From contig DATJIA010000013.1 of the NCBI GenBank assembly GCA_035493675.1, forward strand, positions 1-64,000: a DNA stretch of 64,000 nt, in the 5' to 3' direction. Below the pieces are notes generated by a model, which was not told where the DNA came from, did not search any database, and saw only the letters and a program-made list of their open reading frames with translations. Below, one piece after another: positions 1 through 8,511 of this stretch; position 1 is the stretch's first letter; each line of letters starts with the position of its first letter. The position numbers and the translations under genes were made by a program. The stretch is from JAIOQA01 sp035493675. Its GTDB lineage: Bacteria > Myxococcota_A > Polyangia > Haliangiales > Haliangiaceae.

Positions 1-37
1 GCGAGACGCCGCTGCCCGCCGATCCGGACGCGCGCGC
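1..37. repeat. 37-base direct repeat, copy 1 (window edge)
   Basis: These 37 bases are identical to 353-389. Copy 2 lies inside the TPR coding sequence in a different codon phase. A short perfect repeat placed exactly at the sequence edge looks like a contig-end assembly artefact, though a real duplication is not excluded. Confidence 0.85.
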
Positions 38-1695
38 ACGCGATCGATCCGTGCGCCGGCGCCGGCGCGCCGATGGCGTCGACGTGGAACCCGGCGCGCG
101 CGCGATCGATCGACGCGGTCTCCCGCGCGCGGATCGATCGCTACGCGTCGTCGTGGATCGACGCCCGCGGCGCGGCGTGCCGCGACACGCAGTCGGCGGC
201 GATGCTCGATCGCCGCGACGTCTGCCTCGATCGCGCGCGCGCGCAGCTCGACGCGATCGTCGGCGAGCTGCCGCGCGATCCCGCGCACGCCGGCGAGCTG
301 CTCGCGCTCCTGCCCGCGCTCGACGCGTGCGCGAACGTCACCAGCCTCGCCGGCGAGACGCCGCTGCCCGCCGATCCGGACGCGCGCGCGCGCATCGACG
401 GCGCGCTGCGCGTCCTCGCGGTCGCCGACATGCACACGATCCGCCTCGATCTCGCGCCGCGCGACGCCCAAGCGCTCGCCGACGAGGTCGTCGCGCGCGC
501 GAAGGAGACGCGCTGGCCGCCGGTGATCGCCGAGGCGACCCGCCTGCGCGGCTCGCTCCTGATCGCGGCCGATCGGCTCGACGACGGCCGCGCCGCGCTC
601 GAGGAGGCCGCGTCGCTCGGCTTGTCGTCGGGCGACGAGGACGCCGGCGCGCGCGCGCTGGCGGATCTCGCGTGGTCGCTGTCGTCGTCGGGGCGGCACG
701 CGGAGGCGCGACGCGCCGCCGCGCTCGCCGAGGGCACGTGGCGCCACATGGGATCGCCGCCGGATCTCGGCGTGCGGATCGCGATGGCGCAGGCGAACGC
801 CGCGTTCGTCGCCGGTGACGTCGCCGCCGGCCTCGACGCCTCGCAGCGCGCCGCCGCGCTCGCCGAGCGCGCGTACGACGATCCCTACGATCGCAGCGCG
901 ACCCACATGAACCTCGCGATCGCGTACGACCACGCCGGCCGCACCACCGACGCCGCGCGCGAGATCGATCGCGCGCTCGCGATCCGGCGCCCGCTTTTCG
1001 GCCCCGATCACGTCGCGGTCGCGGACCTCGAGAGCGAGGCCGCGGTGATCGCGTTCAAGCAGGGCCGCACCGACGACGCGATCGCGCTCGCCCGCCACGC
1101 CGCCGACGTCGACGCGCGCGCGTACGGCGAGCGCTCGCTGCCCTACGCCGAGGCGCTGTCGCGGCTCGCGGGCATGCTCGGCCAGCTCGGCCGCCTCGAC
1201 GACGCCGCGCCGATCCTCGATCGCGCGCTCGCGATCCACCGCGCGCTCGATCCCGCCGGCGAGCACGCCGGCATGGACGAGGCGAACCTCGCCGTGATCG
1301 AAGCGCAGCGCGGGAACCTCGAGCTCGCGCTCGATCACGGCACGCGCGCGCTGGCGTCGCTCGAGCAGCTCTGGGGCGCCGACAACCCGCGGCTCTCCGA
1401 CGGGCTGATCCTGATCGGCTACTGCCAGCGCGGCCTCGGCCGCACGTCCGAAGCGATCGCCGCGAACACGCGCGCGGTCGCGTTGATCGAGAAGGCGCGC
1501 GGCGCCGATCATCCGACCGTCGTCAACGCGCGCATCGAGCTGTCGTACTCGCTCGCCGCCGCCGGCCGCACGCGCGACGCGCTCGCCGCGCTCGCGCCCG
1601 CGATCGCGCTCGTCGATCGCAACCCCGACGTGCCGCCGAGCGCCGCCGCCGAAGCGCGCGCCGCGTACGCGAAGCTCCTCGCGCATCACGAGTAG
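1..1695 (+). CDS. Ser/Thr kinase-type TPR protein, 3' part only
   Basis: This is the C-terminal part of a protein that enters from the left edge. It consists of tetratricopeptide repeats (for example the segments around residues 270-520 with A-x-A-x-R-A patterns). The reading frame is open from base 1. From about base 46 it aligns with the region just after the membrane segment of the kinase-TPR protein at 29337-32030: DPCAGAGAP versus DPPCAGGRG, and RIDRYASSWIDARGAACRDT versus SLDRYADAWVDLRDDACRAT. The ATG at 73 is therefore probably internal, and an N-terminal kinase domain and membrane helix are expected upstream. Bases 1-37 repeat 353-389 in another phase and may not be genuine. The stop overlaps the convergent lipoprotein gene by 10 bases. 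Confidence 0.8.
   Translation, partial: ARRRCPPIRTRAHAIDPCAGAGAPMASTWNPARARSIDAVSRARIDRYASSWIDARGAACRDTQSAAMLDRRDVCLDRARAQLDAIVGELPRDPAHAGELLALLPALDACANVTSLAGETPLPADPDARARIDGALRVLAVADMHTIRLDLAPRDAQALADEVVARAKETRWPPVIAEATRLRGSLLIAADRLDDGRAALEEAASLGLSSGDEDAGARALADLAWSLSSSGRHAEARRAAALAEGTWRHMGSPPDLGVRIAMAQANAAFVAGDVAAGLDASQRAAALAERAYDDPYDRSATHMNLAIAYDHAGRTTDAAREIDRALAIRRPLFGPDHVAVADLESEAAVIAFKQGRTDDAIALARHAADVDARAYGERSLPYAEALSRLAGMLGQLGRLDDAAPILDRALAIHRALDPAGEHAGMDEANLAVIEAQRGNLELALDHGTRALASLEQLWGADNPRLSDGLILIGYCQRGLGRTSEAIAANTRAVALIEKARGADHPTVVNARIELSYSLAAAGRTRDALAALAPAIALVDRNPDVPPSAAAEARAAYAKLLAHHE
353..389. repeat. 37-base direct repeat, copy 2
   Basis: This is the matching copy of bases 1-37, inside the TPR coding sequence where it encodes ETPLPADPDARAR-like residues in frame with the rest of the protein. 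This copy is likely the authentic one. Confidence 0.85.
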
Positions 1696-2888
1696 AAGAA
1701 GCGCATCGCGCCGCGGAACCCGAGGCCGAACGGAGGCGTGACCGGGATGCCGTTCGCGTGCGCGGCCACGGCGCGGTACGCGTCGTAGCCGTCGATCGTC
1801 GAGGTCTCGAAGATCCATCCGGTGCCGCCCGCGGTGATCGTGACGCCGTCGGGCACCGGGATCGCCGTCGCATCCGGCGGCGCGACGTACCGCAGCGCGC
1901 CGCTCGTCCCGTCGCTGTCGCGATACATGGCCGTGCCGAAGATGCCGTCGGCGGCGCCCGGCCCGAGCGTCCACGTGCCGGTCCCCGTGATCGTGAGCTC
2001 CGGCAGCGTGTCGAGCGGGACCGTCGCGTCGCCGAGCGCGGTCTCGGCGTACGCGAACACCGTGTCCCGGTCGATCAAGAAGTCGGCCTGGATCAGCTGC
2101 CGGTCGCCGGCGCCGACCGGCGCCGACAACACGACGCTGCCCGCGCCGCCCGACAGCGCAGGTCGCGCCGCCTCGTCCGAGATCGGGAGCCCGGCCGCGA
2201 GCTCCGATCGGAAGACGTCGATCGAATTCGCGTTGCCGTTGGCCGGGAAGCCGGTCACGCCGATCGTCGCCGGCGCGGCGGCCGCGTAGGTCCCGGTCAG
2301 CGCGATGTCGTCGCCGTCGGTCAGCGTGATGTTCGGCGCGATCAGATACGTCGGCGGTTGCAGCCCGTGATCCGCCTTGACGACGATCGTGCGCGGCCCC
2401 GCGCACAGCTCGTACAGCGTGACCTCGTACCCCGGCAGTCCGAGATCGTAGAAGGTGCACCCGGTCGCGAGCTCGTACCGCTGCGTCGCACCGTCGAGCG
2501 GGAAGTCGATCGACGCGGTGCCGAGCTCGGGGGGCGGCACCGGCGCGCCGATCTCGATCGCGTCGCCGTCCTTCACCGCCGCGATCACGGTCTTGTCGTT
2601 CGCCGCGCCGGTCACGACGATCATGCCGCCGCTCGGCGCATCGAGCTCCGCGCGCCCGTCGGCGCCCGTCGTCACGGAGCCCGTGATCGCTCCGCCCGCG
2701 CTCGCCGCCTCGACGCGCGCGCCCGCGACCTCGACCCCGTCACCGGTCCAGCTGGTCACGTGCACGCGCACGTGCGCCGTGCCGCCCGCGCCGCCGTCGA
2801 TCCTCTGCGCATCGTTCATCCCGGCGTCGCCGAGCTCGTGCGTCTTCCCGCACGCCGCCAACACGATCATCACATACGAAGCACGCAT
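1686..2888 (-). CDS. Lipoprotein with carboxypeptidase-regulatory-like domain
   Basis: A 400-residue predicted lipoprotein. It starts MRASYVMIVLAACGK, a short hydrophobic leader ending in the lipobox L-A-A-C with Cys13 as the likely lipidated residue. Residues about 35-90 look like an Ig-like carboxypeptidase-regulatory fold (GARVEAAS...TTGADGRAEL). The rest is beta-rich and not assigned. The ATG at 2888 is preceded by a good ribosome binding site (GAGGAGGA). It follows the DUF4157 gene by only 11 bases on the same strand, so the two are probably co-transcribed. No function is known; an accessory or immunity-like partner of the DUF4157 protein is only a guess. Confidence 0.8.
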   Translation of the reverse strand: MRASYVMIVLAACGKTHELGDAGMNDAQRIDGGAGGTAHVRVHVTSWTGDGVEVAGARVEAASAGGAITGSVTTGADGRAELDAPSGGMIVVTGAANDKTVIAAVKDGDAIEIGAPVPPPELGTASIDFPLDGATQRYELATGCTFYDLGLPGYEVTLYELCAGPRTIVVKADHGLQPPTYLIAPNITLTDGDDIALTGTYAAAAPATIGVTGFPANGNANSIDVFRSELAAGLPISDEAARPALSGGAGSVVLSAPVGAGDRQLIQADFLIDRDTVFAYAETALGDATVPLDTLPELTITGTGTWTLGPGAADGIFGTAMYRDSDGTSGALRYVAPPDATAIPVPDGVTITAGGTGWIFETSTIDGYDAYRAVAAHANGIPVTPPFGLGFRGAMRFFYS

Positions 2889-2899
2889 CGCGTTCCTCC

Positions 2900-5800
2900 T
2901 CAGCCCTGGAGCTGATCGCCTTCCTTGAACTTCTCCGCGCACTCGACGTACGCGCCCTTCGCTTGGTTGAGCTTCGGGTAGAACTGCAAGACACCCGTGC
3001 CCGGCGCGTTCGCCGCCGCCTGCGCCGCCTTCCACGCCGACTCCGCCTCGTTGAACGACGCGAAGCCCTGGTTGTACGCGCGCTGCGCGTCCTTCTTCAC
3101 GCCGTCCCACGAGCCGCCGCTCGTCAGCTTGTTGCACTTGCCCTTGGCCGCGACCGCGTCGGCGCGCAGGCTCGCGATCGTCGACTCCCACGACGCGTAC
3201 TGCTCCTTGACGCGGCCGCGCACCTCCTCGGCCTGCTTGAGGTCCTGCTGCTTCTGTTGCTCCGGCGTGTACTCGCCGTAGTAGGAGCCGTCGGCGCGGC
3301 GCTTCATGCCGACCGTCGCGCTCGTGCTCTCCATCAACGCCGCGCCGGCTTCGCGGTTCTGCTCGGAGACCTGGCGCGCGTGCGCGTTCGCCTCGGCCTG
3401 CGCCTCGTGCGCCTCGTCGCTGTTGGGATCGACGACCTTCTGGCCCTTGTCGAAGCGACCCGGATCGCACAGCGCGAGCCGCGTCTCGTCGGGCTTCATG
3501 CCCTTCCAGTTGTCGTTCGCGCCGAACTCGTACTGCTGGGCGAGCGCCGCCATCGTGTCGTACTGCGGGCGCCAGCGTTTGTGCAGCGCCTTGAGCTGGT
3601 TGACGATCGGGACGACCTTCGCGGGATCGTCGCCGGCGGCGCTGATCTGATCGAAGTACTTCTGCTCCTCGGCGACGTTCGCCCGGCACAGGTCGAGCAT
3701 CTGGCTCCACTTGGTCGCGGCCTTGGACTTGTCGAGCAGATCGGGATCGATCTCCTTGCCCGACGCCTTCGCGTTCCACGTGAGCACCTTGCCGCGCAGA
3801 TCGGTCGCGCGATTGGTGACGCGCGTGAGCATGTCGCTGAAGATGTCGGGGTTGGTGAACTTGTCGCGCGCGAGCGTCATCTTGTTCGCGAGCGAATCGC
3901 AGCGATCGGCGAGCTTCTTCGCCTGATCGGCCGCCCCCGGGAGATCGGTCTTCGCGAGCTCCTCGACGGCGGGCGTCGGATCGTTGACCACGAGCGCGCC
4001 GAACTCGGCCTTCTGATCGCCGAGGCCGTCGGGGAAGTCGTAGCGCACGCCGCCGCCGCCCTCGTCGGCGCCGACCAGGCCGCCGATCATCTGCGAGCGG
4101 CCGTGCTCGCCGCCGCCGCCGAACTTCGCGAGCGCTTCGGCGACCAGCTTCTTGTCGCCGTGCGCGTTGTGGACCGCGACCCGGCACGCCTCCCAGTCGT
4201 CGAGGTTCGCCGGCCGCTCGCACGACCGGTTCCACTTCTCCGGCTTCTCGGCGAGCGCGATGATCGTGTCGAAGTCGTGGTCGTTCAGGAACACGCCCGC
4301 GACCTCCTTCTTCTCGTCCTGCTTGATCAGCGGCTTGTTGCCGGTGAGCGCGTCGACCGGATGATCGAGCACGCCCTCGAGCGAGCCGTTGAAGTCGGGG
4401 CTGCTGCTGGTGTCGGTCTTCGACGCGTCGGCGCTCGCGGTCTTCTTGAAGGTGCCGTCGGCCTGGCGCTCGCTGACGACCTTGGCGTCGATCTGCTCGT
4501 CGCTGTTCGAGCCGGCGCCGAGGCCGAACACCTTGCCCTGCCCGCCGAGCGTCGAGTCGCCCGTGTACTGATCGGTCTCCTTCTTGATCTTGCCGTCGTC
4601 GTCGTACTCCTCCTTGTGCATCTCGTTGAACTTGCCGCCGCTCGTCATCGACAGCTCGGCCGGCCCGACGTTGATCTTCTCGGTGTCCTCGCTGCTGGTG
4701 CCGTCGGTGGTGGTCTTGTCCATCATCAGATCGCGGTGCGCGGCGGCGAACGACTCCAGCGCCGACTTGGTGCGGATCGCGTCGAGCTCGCTGCGCAACC
4801 CGCTCGCGTTCGGCGTCGAGTCCTTGACGAAGAACGTGTAGCCGACGCCCGACGAGTCGCCCCACTTGTGGCTCATGCCGAACGACGCGACGCCGGTGCC
4901 CGCGCTGCCGCCGGCGGAGTTGTTGCTGCCGTCGGTGATCAGGAACGACGTGATCGTCTTGTCGCCGGTGCGGCGCGTGTAGCCCTTCACCTCGTGCGAC
5001 TTCTCCATGCTGCCCTCGAGGCCGATGTTGCTGCCGCCGTTCTTGCCGGACAGCGACGCGTTGCCGCCTTCGGTCGTCTTGAGATCGAGGCTCGACGAGT
5101 CGCCGTCGGCGAGATCGTTGGTCGAGCGCCCGCTCGAGCCGCCCATGCTCTCCCACAGATCCTTCGCCGCGGCCCAGCCCTTGGTCATGCCGCACGCGAT
5201 GATCTGCATCTCGGGGCCGGCGCCGCCGTTGCCCGCCTCGGCCGCCGCGACCGCGTCGAGCCACGCCTTGGTCTGCGCCTCGTCGAGCTGATGGCCGTAG
5301 CTCGCGACCGCCGACGCCGATCCGCTCAAGCCGACCGAGGCCTTGCCGCCGCTGGTCGCCGCCGGATCGTCCTTCGATCCGCCGCCGGCGCTGAAGCCGC
5401 CGCTGACCGAGAGCGAGATCGTGATCGCGACCTCGTACTTCACCGGATCGGCGCCCTCGACCTTGCGGATGTTGATCACGGCGCGGCCGCCCGCCTTGGC
5501 CTTGGCCGAGCACTCGAGGCCGCTCGCGGTGCGCTTGCTGGCCGCGCCCTCCTCGCTGCCGTACACGCCGACGCCGTCCTTCGCATCGACCAGCCCCTTG
5601 GTGCTCGTCGTCGAGACGCTGGTCTTCGCGCCGTTCTCGTTCTCCGTCTCGCGCTTCTGCGTCGCGGTCGTGCCGAGCTGGCCGTCGCCGCGCGTGATGC
5701 CCCCGGTCGACGTCTCGGTCGTCTTGTCCCGATCCTTGGTGACGGTGGTCGCGTCGCTGTGCGTGACGCCGGTCGCGTCGACCGTCGTGGTCTTCGTGTT

Positions 5801-6964
5801 CGAGGTCCCCTGCTTCTTCTCGCCCTGCTCCGTCAAGGTCGAGTCGGTCGAGCTCGACGAGAGCTTGCCTTCCTTCCAGTCGACGCTCGTGCTCTTCGAG
5901 CTCGTGTCGGTGGTCGTGGTCTCGCCCTTCACGTTCTTCGTCGTGTCGCTCTGCGCGTAGCTCGCGCCGTTGATCCCGACGTCCGTCTTCTCCTGGTTGG
6001 TGCGAGTCTGCGACGTACCGTCGAGGAGGACCTCGTTGTCGGTCTTGGTGACGGTGAACGAATTCTTCGCCGCCATCGAGTCCGTGCTCGACTTCGCCTC
6101 GACGTCCTGCGGCGCGCTCCCTGCGGCGAGCACGTTGCGGCGCGCGAGCACGTCGTTGAGCTGCTGCGGCTTCACGTCGGGGCCGCGCTCGAGCGTCTTC
6201 AGATCGGCGGCGGCCTGTTCGGCCTTCTTCTCGGCGGCCGCCTGCTTGGGCGCGAGCTCGGCCTTCTTGGCGAGGAGCTGGGTCTTCTCGTCGCCGGTCG
6301 CGGTCTTGGCCTTCTCGTCGATCGCGTCGGTCGCCGCGCGCATCGCGTGCGCGACGTCGAGGTTGTCGCGCCGCTCGTCCTCGAGGTTCCGCTTGAGCGT
6401 CTGGATCCGATCCTCGCCGCCGTCGCGCGCCTCGTCCCCGTGATCGTAGATGCTCGGGAGATCCGCGTCGGCCTCGCGCGCGATCTGCGGCGCGCCGCGC
6501 GTCACGCTCGCCGCGTCACCGCGCACCATCGCGTCGGCCGCGCGATCGGCGTCGTGCTCCGACGCGTCGCCCGGCGCGCTGATCTCGAGCTTCGGCTGGA
6601 TCGACGCGGCGCCGCCCGCCTGCTGCTGCGTGTGCGCGACCTCGTGCGCGAGCAGGTGGAGCCCGAACGGATCGAGCGGTTGATAACGCCCTTCGGCGAA
6701 GTGGATGTCGTTGCCGATCGTGTACGCCTTCGCGCCGATCGATCGCGCGGCGGCGGCGGAGTCGGCGCCGGTGTGCACGCGGACCGCGGCGAGATCGGCG
6801 CCGAGCGATCCCTCGAAGCGCGTCTGCACGTCGGCCGGCAGCTGCGCGCCGCTCGACGACGCCGCGCGCGCCAGGTGCACGGTCGCCGGGACCCTGCCCG
6901 GGGCCAACGAGCGGAACGAGCTCGGCGCCTCGGTCTCGTCGGAAAATCGGCTTCGCTTACCCAT
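2900..6964 (-). CDS. DUF4157 (HExxH) large protein, possible secreted effector
   Basis: A 1354-residue protein. Residues about 35-115 form a DUF4157 domain: V-R-V-H-T-G, then YTIGNDIHF, and the zinc-protease-like motif HEVAH at 107-111. Members of this family are often found near extracellular contractile injection systems or in polymorphic toxins. After a charged coiled-coil region (about 180-270), a long Ser/Thr/Lys-rich low-complexity region of beta-type repeats follows (about 310-800), then an Ala/Glu/Lys-rich helical C-terminus (about 950-1354). There is no signal peptide. The ATG at 6964 was chosen over an upstream GTG-type extension because GAGGAGA lies 8 bases before it. Downstream is a lipoprotein gene 11 bases away. 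No injection-system structural genes occur in the window. Confidence 0.85.
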   Translation of the reverse strand: MGKRSRFSDETEAPSSFRSLAPGRVPATVHLARAASSSGAQLPADVQTRFEGSLGADLAAVRVHTGADSAAAARSIGAKAYTIGNDIHFAEGRYQPLDPFGLHLLAHEVAHTQQQAGGAASIQPKLEISAPGDASEHDADRAADAMVRGDAASVTRGAPQIAREADADLPSIYDHGDEARDGGEDRIQTLKRNLEDERRDNLDVAHAMRAATDAIDEKAKTATGDEKTQLLAKKAELAPKQAAAEKKAEQAAADLKTLERGPDVKPQQLNDVLARRNVLAAGSAPQDVEAKSSTDSMAAKNSFTVTKTDNEVLLDGTSQTRTNQEKTDVGINGASYAQSDTTKNVKGETTTTDTSSKSTSVDWKEGKLSSSSTDSTLTEQGEKKQGTSNTKTTTVDATGVTHSDATTVTKDRDKTTETSTGGITRGDGQLGTTATQKRETENENGAKTSVSTTSTKGLVDAKDGVGVYGSEEGAASKRTASGLECSAKAKAGGRAVINIRKVEGADPVKYEVAITISLSVSGGFSAGGGSKDDPAATSGGKASVGLSGSASAVASYGHQLDEAQTKAWLDAVAAAEAGNGGAGPEMQIIACGMTKGWAAAKDLWESMGGSSGRSTNDLADGDSSSLDLKTTEGGNASLSGKNGGSNIGLEGSMEKSHEVKGYTRRTGDKTITSFLITDGSNNSAGGSAGTGVASFGMSHKWGDSSGVGYTFFVKDSTPNASGLRSELDAIRTKSALESFAAAHRDLMMDKTTTDGTSSEDTEKINVGPAELSMTSGGKFNEMHKEEYDDDGKIKKETDQYTGDSTLGGQGKVFGLGAGSNSDEQIDAKVVSERQADGTFKKTASADASKTDTSSSPDFNGSLEGVLDHPVDALTGNKPLIKQDEKKEVAGVFLNDHDFDTIIALAEKPEKWNRSCERPANLDDWEACRVAVHNAHGDKKLVAEALAKFGGGGEHGRSQMIGGLVGADEGGGGVRYDFPDGLGDQKAEFGALVVNDPTPAVEELAKTDLPGAADQAKKLADRCDSLANKMTLARDKFTNPDIFSDMLTRVTNRATDLRGKVLTWNAKASGKEIDPDLLDKSKAATKWSQMLDLCRANVAEEQKYFDQISAAGDDPAKVVPIVNQLKALHKRWRPQYDTMAALAQQYEFGANDNWKGMKPDETRLALCDPGRFDKGQKVVDPNSDEAHEAQAEANAHARQVSEQNREAGAALMESTSATVGMKRRADGSYYGEYTPEQQKQQDLKQAEEVRGRVKEQYASWESTIASLRADAVAAKGKCNKLTSGGSWDGVKKDAQRAYNQGFASFNEAESAWKAAQAAANAPGTGVLQFYPKLNQAKGAYVECAEKFKEGDQLQG

Positions 6965-7084
6965 CGTCGGTCTCCTCGAAAGAGAAGTACCGGCGGCGGG
7001 ATCGGTGACCCGGCGCGAAACCATTCAGCTGCCTACATGTAGCGAAAAGTGGCCCCGCCCCGAAGCCACCTTTATCGTACGCGC

Positions 7085-7597
7085 ATGGGCCGTTCTCCCG
7101 CCTCACGCGCGCCGCGCCGCACCGCGCTCGCCGCGATGCTGCCGCCTCGACGCAGCACGAGCGCGGCGCCCGCGAAGAAGACCGCGCCGCCGCGCAAGCC
7201 GATGGCGCGCGCGACCCGCGTCTCGCTCTTCGATCGCGAGGTGCGCGTGCGGCTCGCGCCCGCCGCGCTCGACGTGCTCCTCGAAGCGCCCCGCCTCTTG
7301 AGCGAAGGCCAGCTCGAGCACGATCGCTACATCGGCTCGACGATGCTCTCGATCGATCTCGCGCGCTCCACCGAAAAGATCTCCGATCCCGCCGACGCCG
7401 CGACCGCGCGTCGCGTCGCCGAGCTGTTCCCCGACGACGAGCGCGCCCGCGCGCGCGCCAAGAAGATCGCGATCCGCGAAGCCGCGCGCGCCGCCGGCGC
7501 GGCGCCGCTCGAACCCCCTCAAGTCGACCTTCGCGTCCGCGCAGCGGGCGCCGTGGTCCACCTCGACCTCGACGTCGAAGCCCGGAGGAAGTCGTGA
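7085..7597 (+). CDS. Hypothetical Ala/Arg-rich protein coupled to MerR-TPR gene
   Basis: A 170-residue protein of unknown function. The N-terminal 40 residues are basic and disordered-looking (R, P, A, K-rich); the rest contains FDREVRVRL and a region ending HLDLDVEARRKS. The start is uncertain: ATG at 7085 is taken, but ATG at 7136 or 7201 would remove the basic tail. Its stop overlaps the GTG start of the MerR-TPR regulator (GTGA overlap at 7594-7597), so the two are translationally coupled. A role linked to that regulator is inferred only from this overlap. Confidence 0.55.
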   Translation: MGRSPASRAPRRTALAAMLPPRRSTSAAPAKKTAPPRKPMARATRVSLFDREVRVRLAPAALDVLLEAPRLLSEGQLEHDRYIGSTMLSIDLARSTEKISDPADAATARRVAELFPDDERARARAKKIAIREAARAAGAAPLEPPQVDLRVRAAGAVVHLDLDVEARRKS

Positions 7598-8511
7598 CCG
7601 AGCTCTACAGCATCAAGGACGTCTCGCGCATCTTCGCCCTGCAGGAGTCCCGCCTGCGCTACTGGATGCAGACCGGCTTCGTCGGTCCCACCGTGCGCAA
7701 GGGCGGCCGCTTCTATTACACGTTCACCGATCTCGTCGGGGTGAAGGTCGCGAAGGATCTGCTCGCCGCGGGCCTGCCGCTGCAGACGGTGCGCAAGAAC
7801 CTCGTCTCGCTGCGCAGCGCGCTGCCGCACGACGCGACGCCGGCGGCGCGCCTGCGCATCTGCTCCGACGGCGAGACGATCGTCGCGGTCAAGGACGAGG
7901 TCGCGTTCGAGCCCGCGACCGGCCAGGTCGTGATGGCGTTCAATCTCCCCGCGCTCGCGGGCCACGTCTACGACGCGATGCAACGCCGCGGCGGCTCGGT
8001 CGAGCAAGACGCGGTGCCCGCCGCGATCGCGCCCGACATCACCGAGCAGAACGACGGCTCGATCGCGTACCGCCGCTTCATCGACGGTTGCTCGGCCGAG
8101 GACGCCGACGACGCGGCGACCGCCGAGCATCGCTACCTCGAAGCGCTCGAGCTGCAGCCGTCGCTGGCCGCCGCGCGCACCAACCTCGGCAACCTGCTCT
8201 ATCGCAAGGGCGACCTCGCCGGCGCGCGCGCCGCGTACGAGGTCGCGCTCGAGCACGAGCCGGGTCAGCCGGAGGCGCGCTACAACCTCGCCAACGTCCT
8301 CGAGGATCAAGGCGAGACCGAGCTCGCGATCGCGGAGCTGCGCCGCGTGTGCGCGACCGCGCCCGACTTCGCCGACGCGCACTACAACCTCGGGCTCCTG
8401 CTCGCCAAGGTCGGCGGCGCCGCCCAGGCCAAGCAGCACCTCGAGCGTTACCTCGAGCTCGACGCCGAGAGCGAGTGGTCCGCGCGCGCGCGCGAGTTCC
8501 TCGCCGCCTGA
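7594..8511 (+). CDS. MerR-family regulator fused to TPR repeats
   Basis: A 305-residue protein starting with GTG; GGAGGA lies 4-9 bases upstream. Residues about 3-70 are a MerR-type winged helix (YSIKDVSRIFALQESRLRYW, then GFVGPTVRKGGRFYY). A linker of about 80 residues follows, then at least three TPR units at about 170-300 (AEHRYLEALELQPSLAAA, GDLAGARAAYEVALEHEP, GGAAQAKQHLERYLELD). The combination of a DNA-binding head with TPRs rather than a coiled-coil effector domain suggests that protein-protein contacts control the regulator. Its 3' end overlaps the convergent TPR gene by 64 bases. Confidence 0.85.
   Translation: MTELYSIKDVSRIFALQESRLRYWMQTGFVGPTVRKGGRFYYTFTDLVGVKVAKDLLAAGLPLQTVRKNLVSLRSALPHDATPAARLRICSDGETIVAVKDEVAFEPATGQVVMAFNLPALAGHVYDAMQRRGGSVEQDAVPAAIAPDITEQNDGSIAYRRFIDGCSAEDADDAATAEHRYLEALELQPSLAAARTNLGNLLYRKGDLAGARAAYEVALEHEPGQPEARYNLANVLEDQGETELAIAELRRVCATAPDFADAHYNLGLLLAKVGGAAQAKQHLERYLELDAESEWSARAREFLAA

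Noticed and set aside
2963..7042. Long plus-strand open frame opposite the DUF4157 gene
   Set aside because: Arg/Leu/Ala-rich shadow frame; the minus-strand frame has a recognised domain, a ribosome site and normal codon use.
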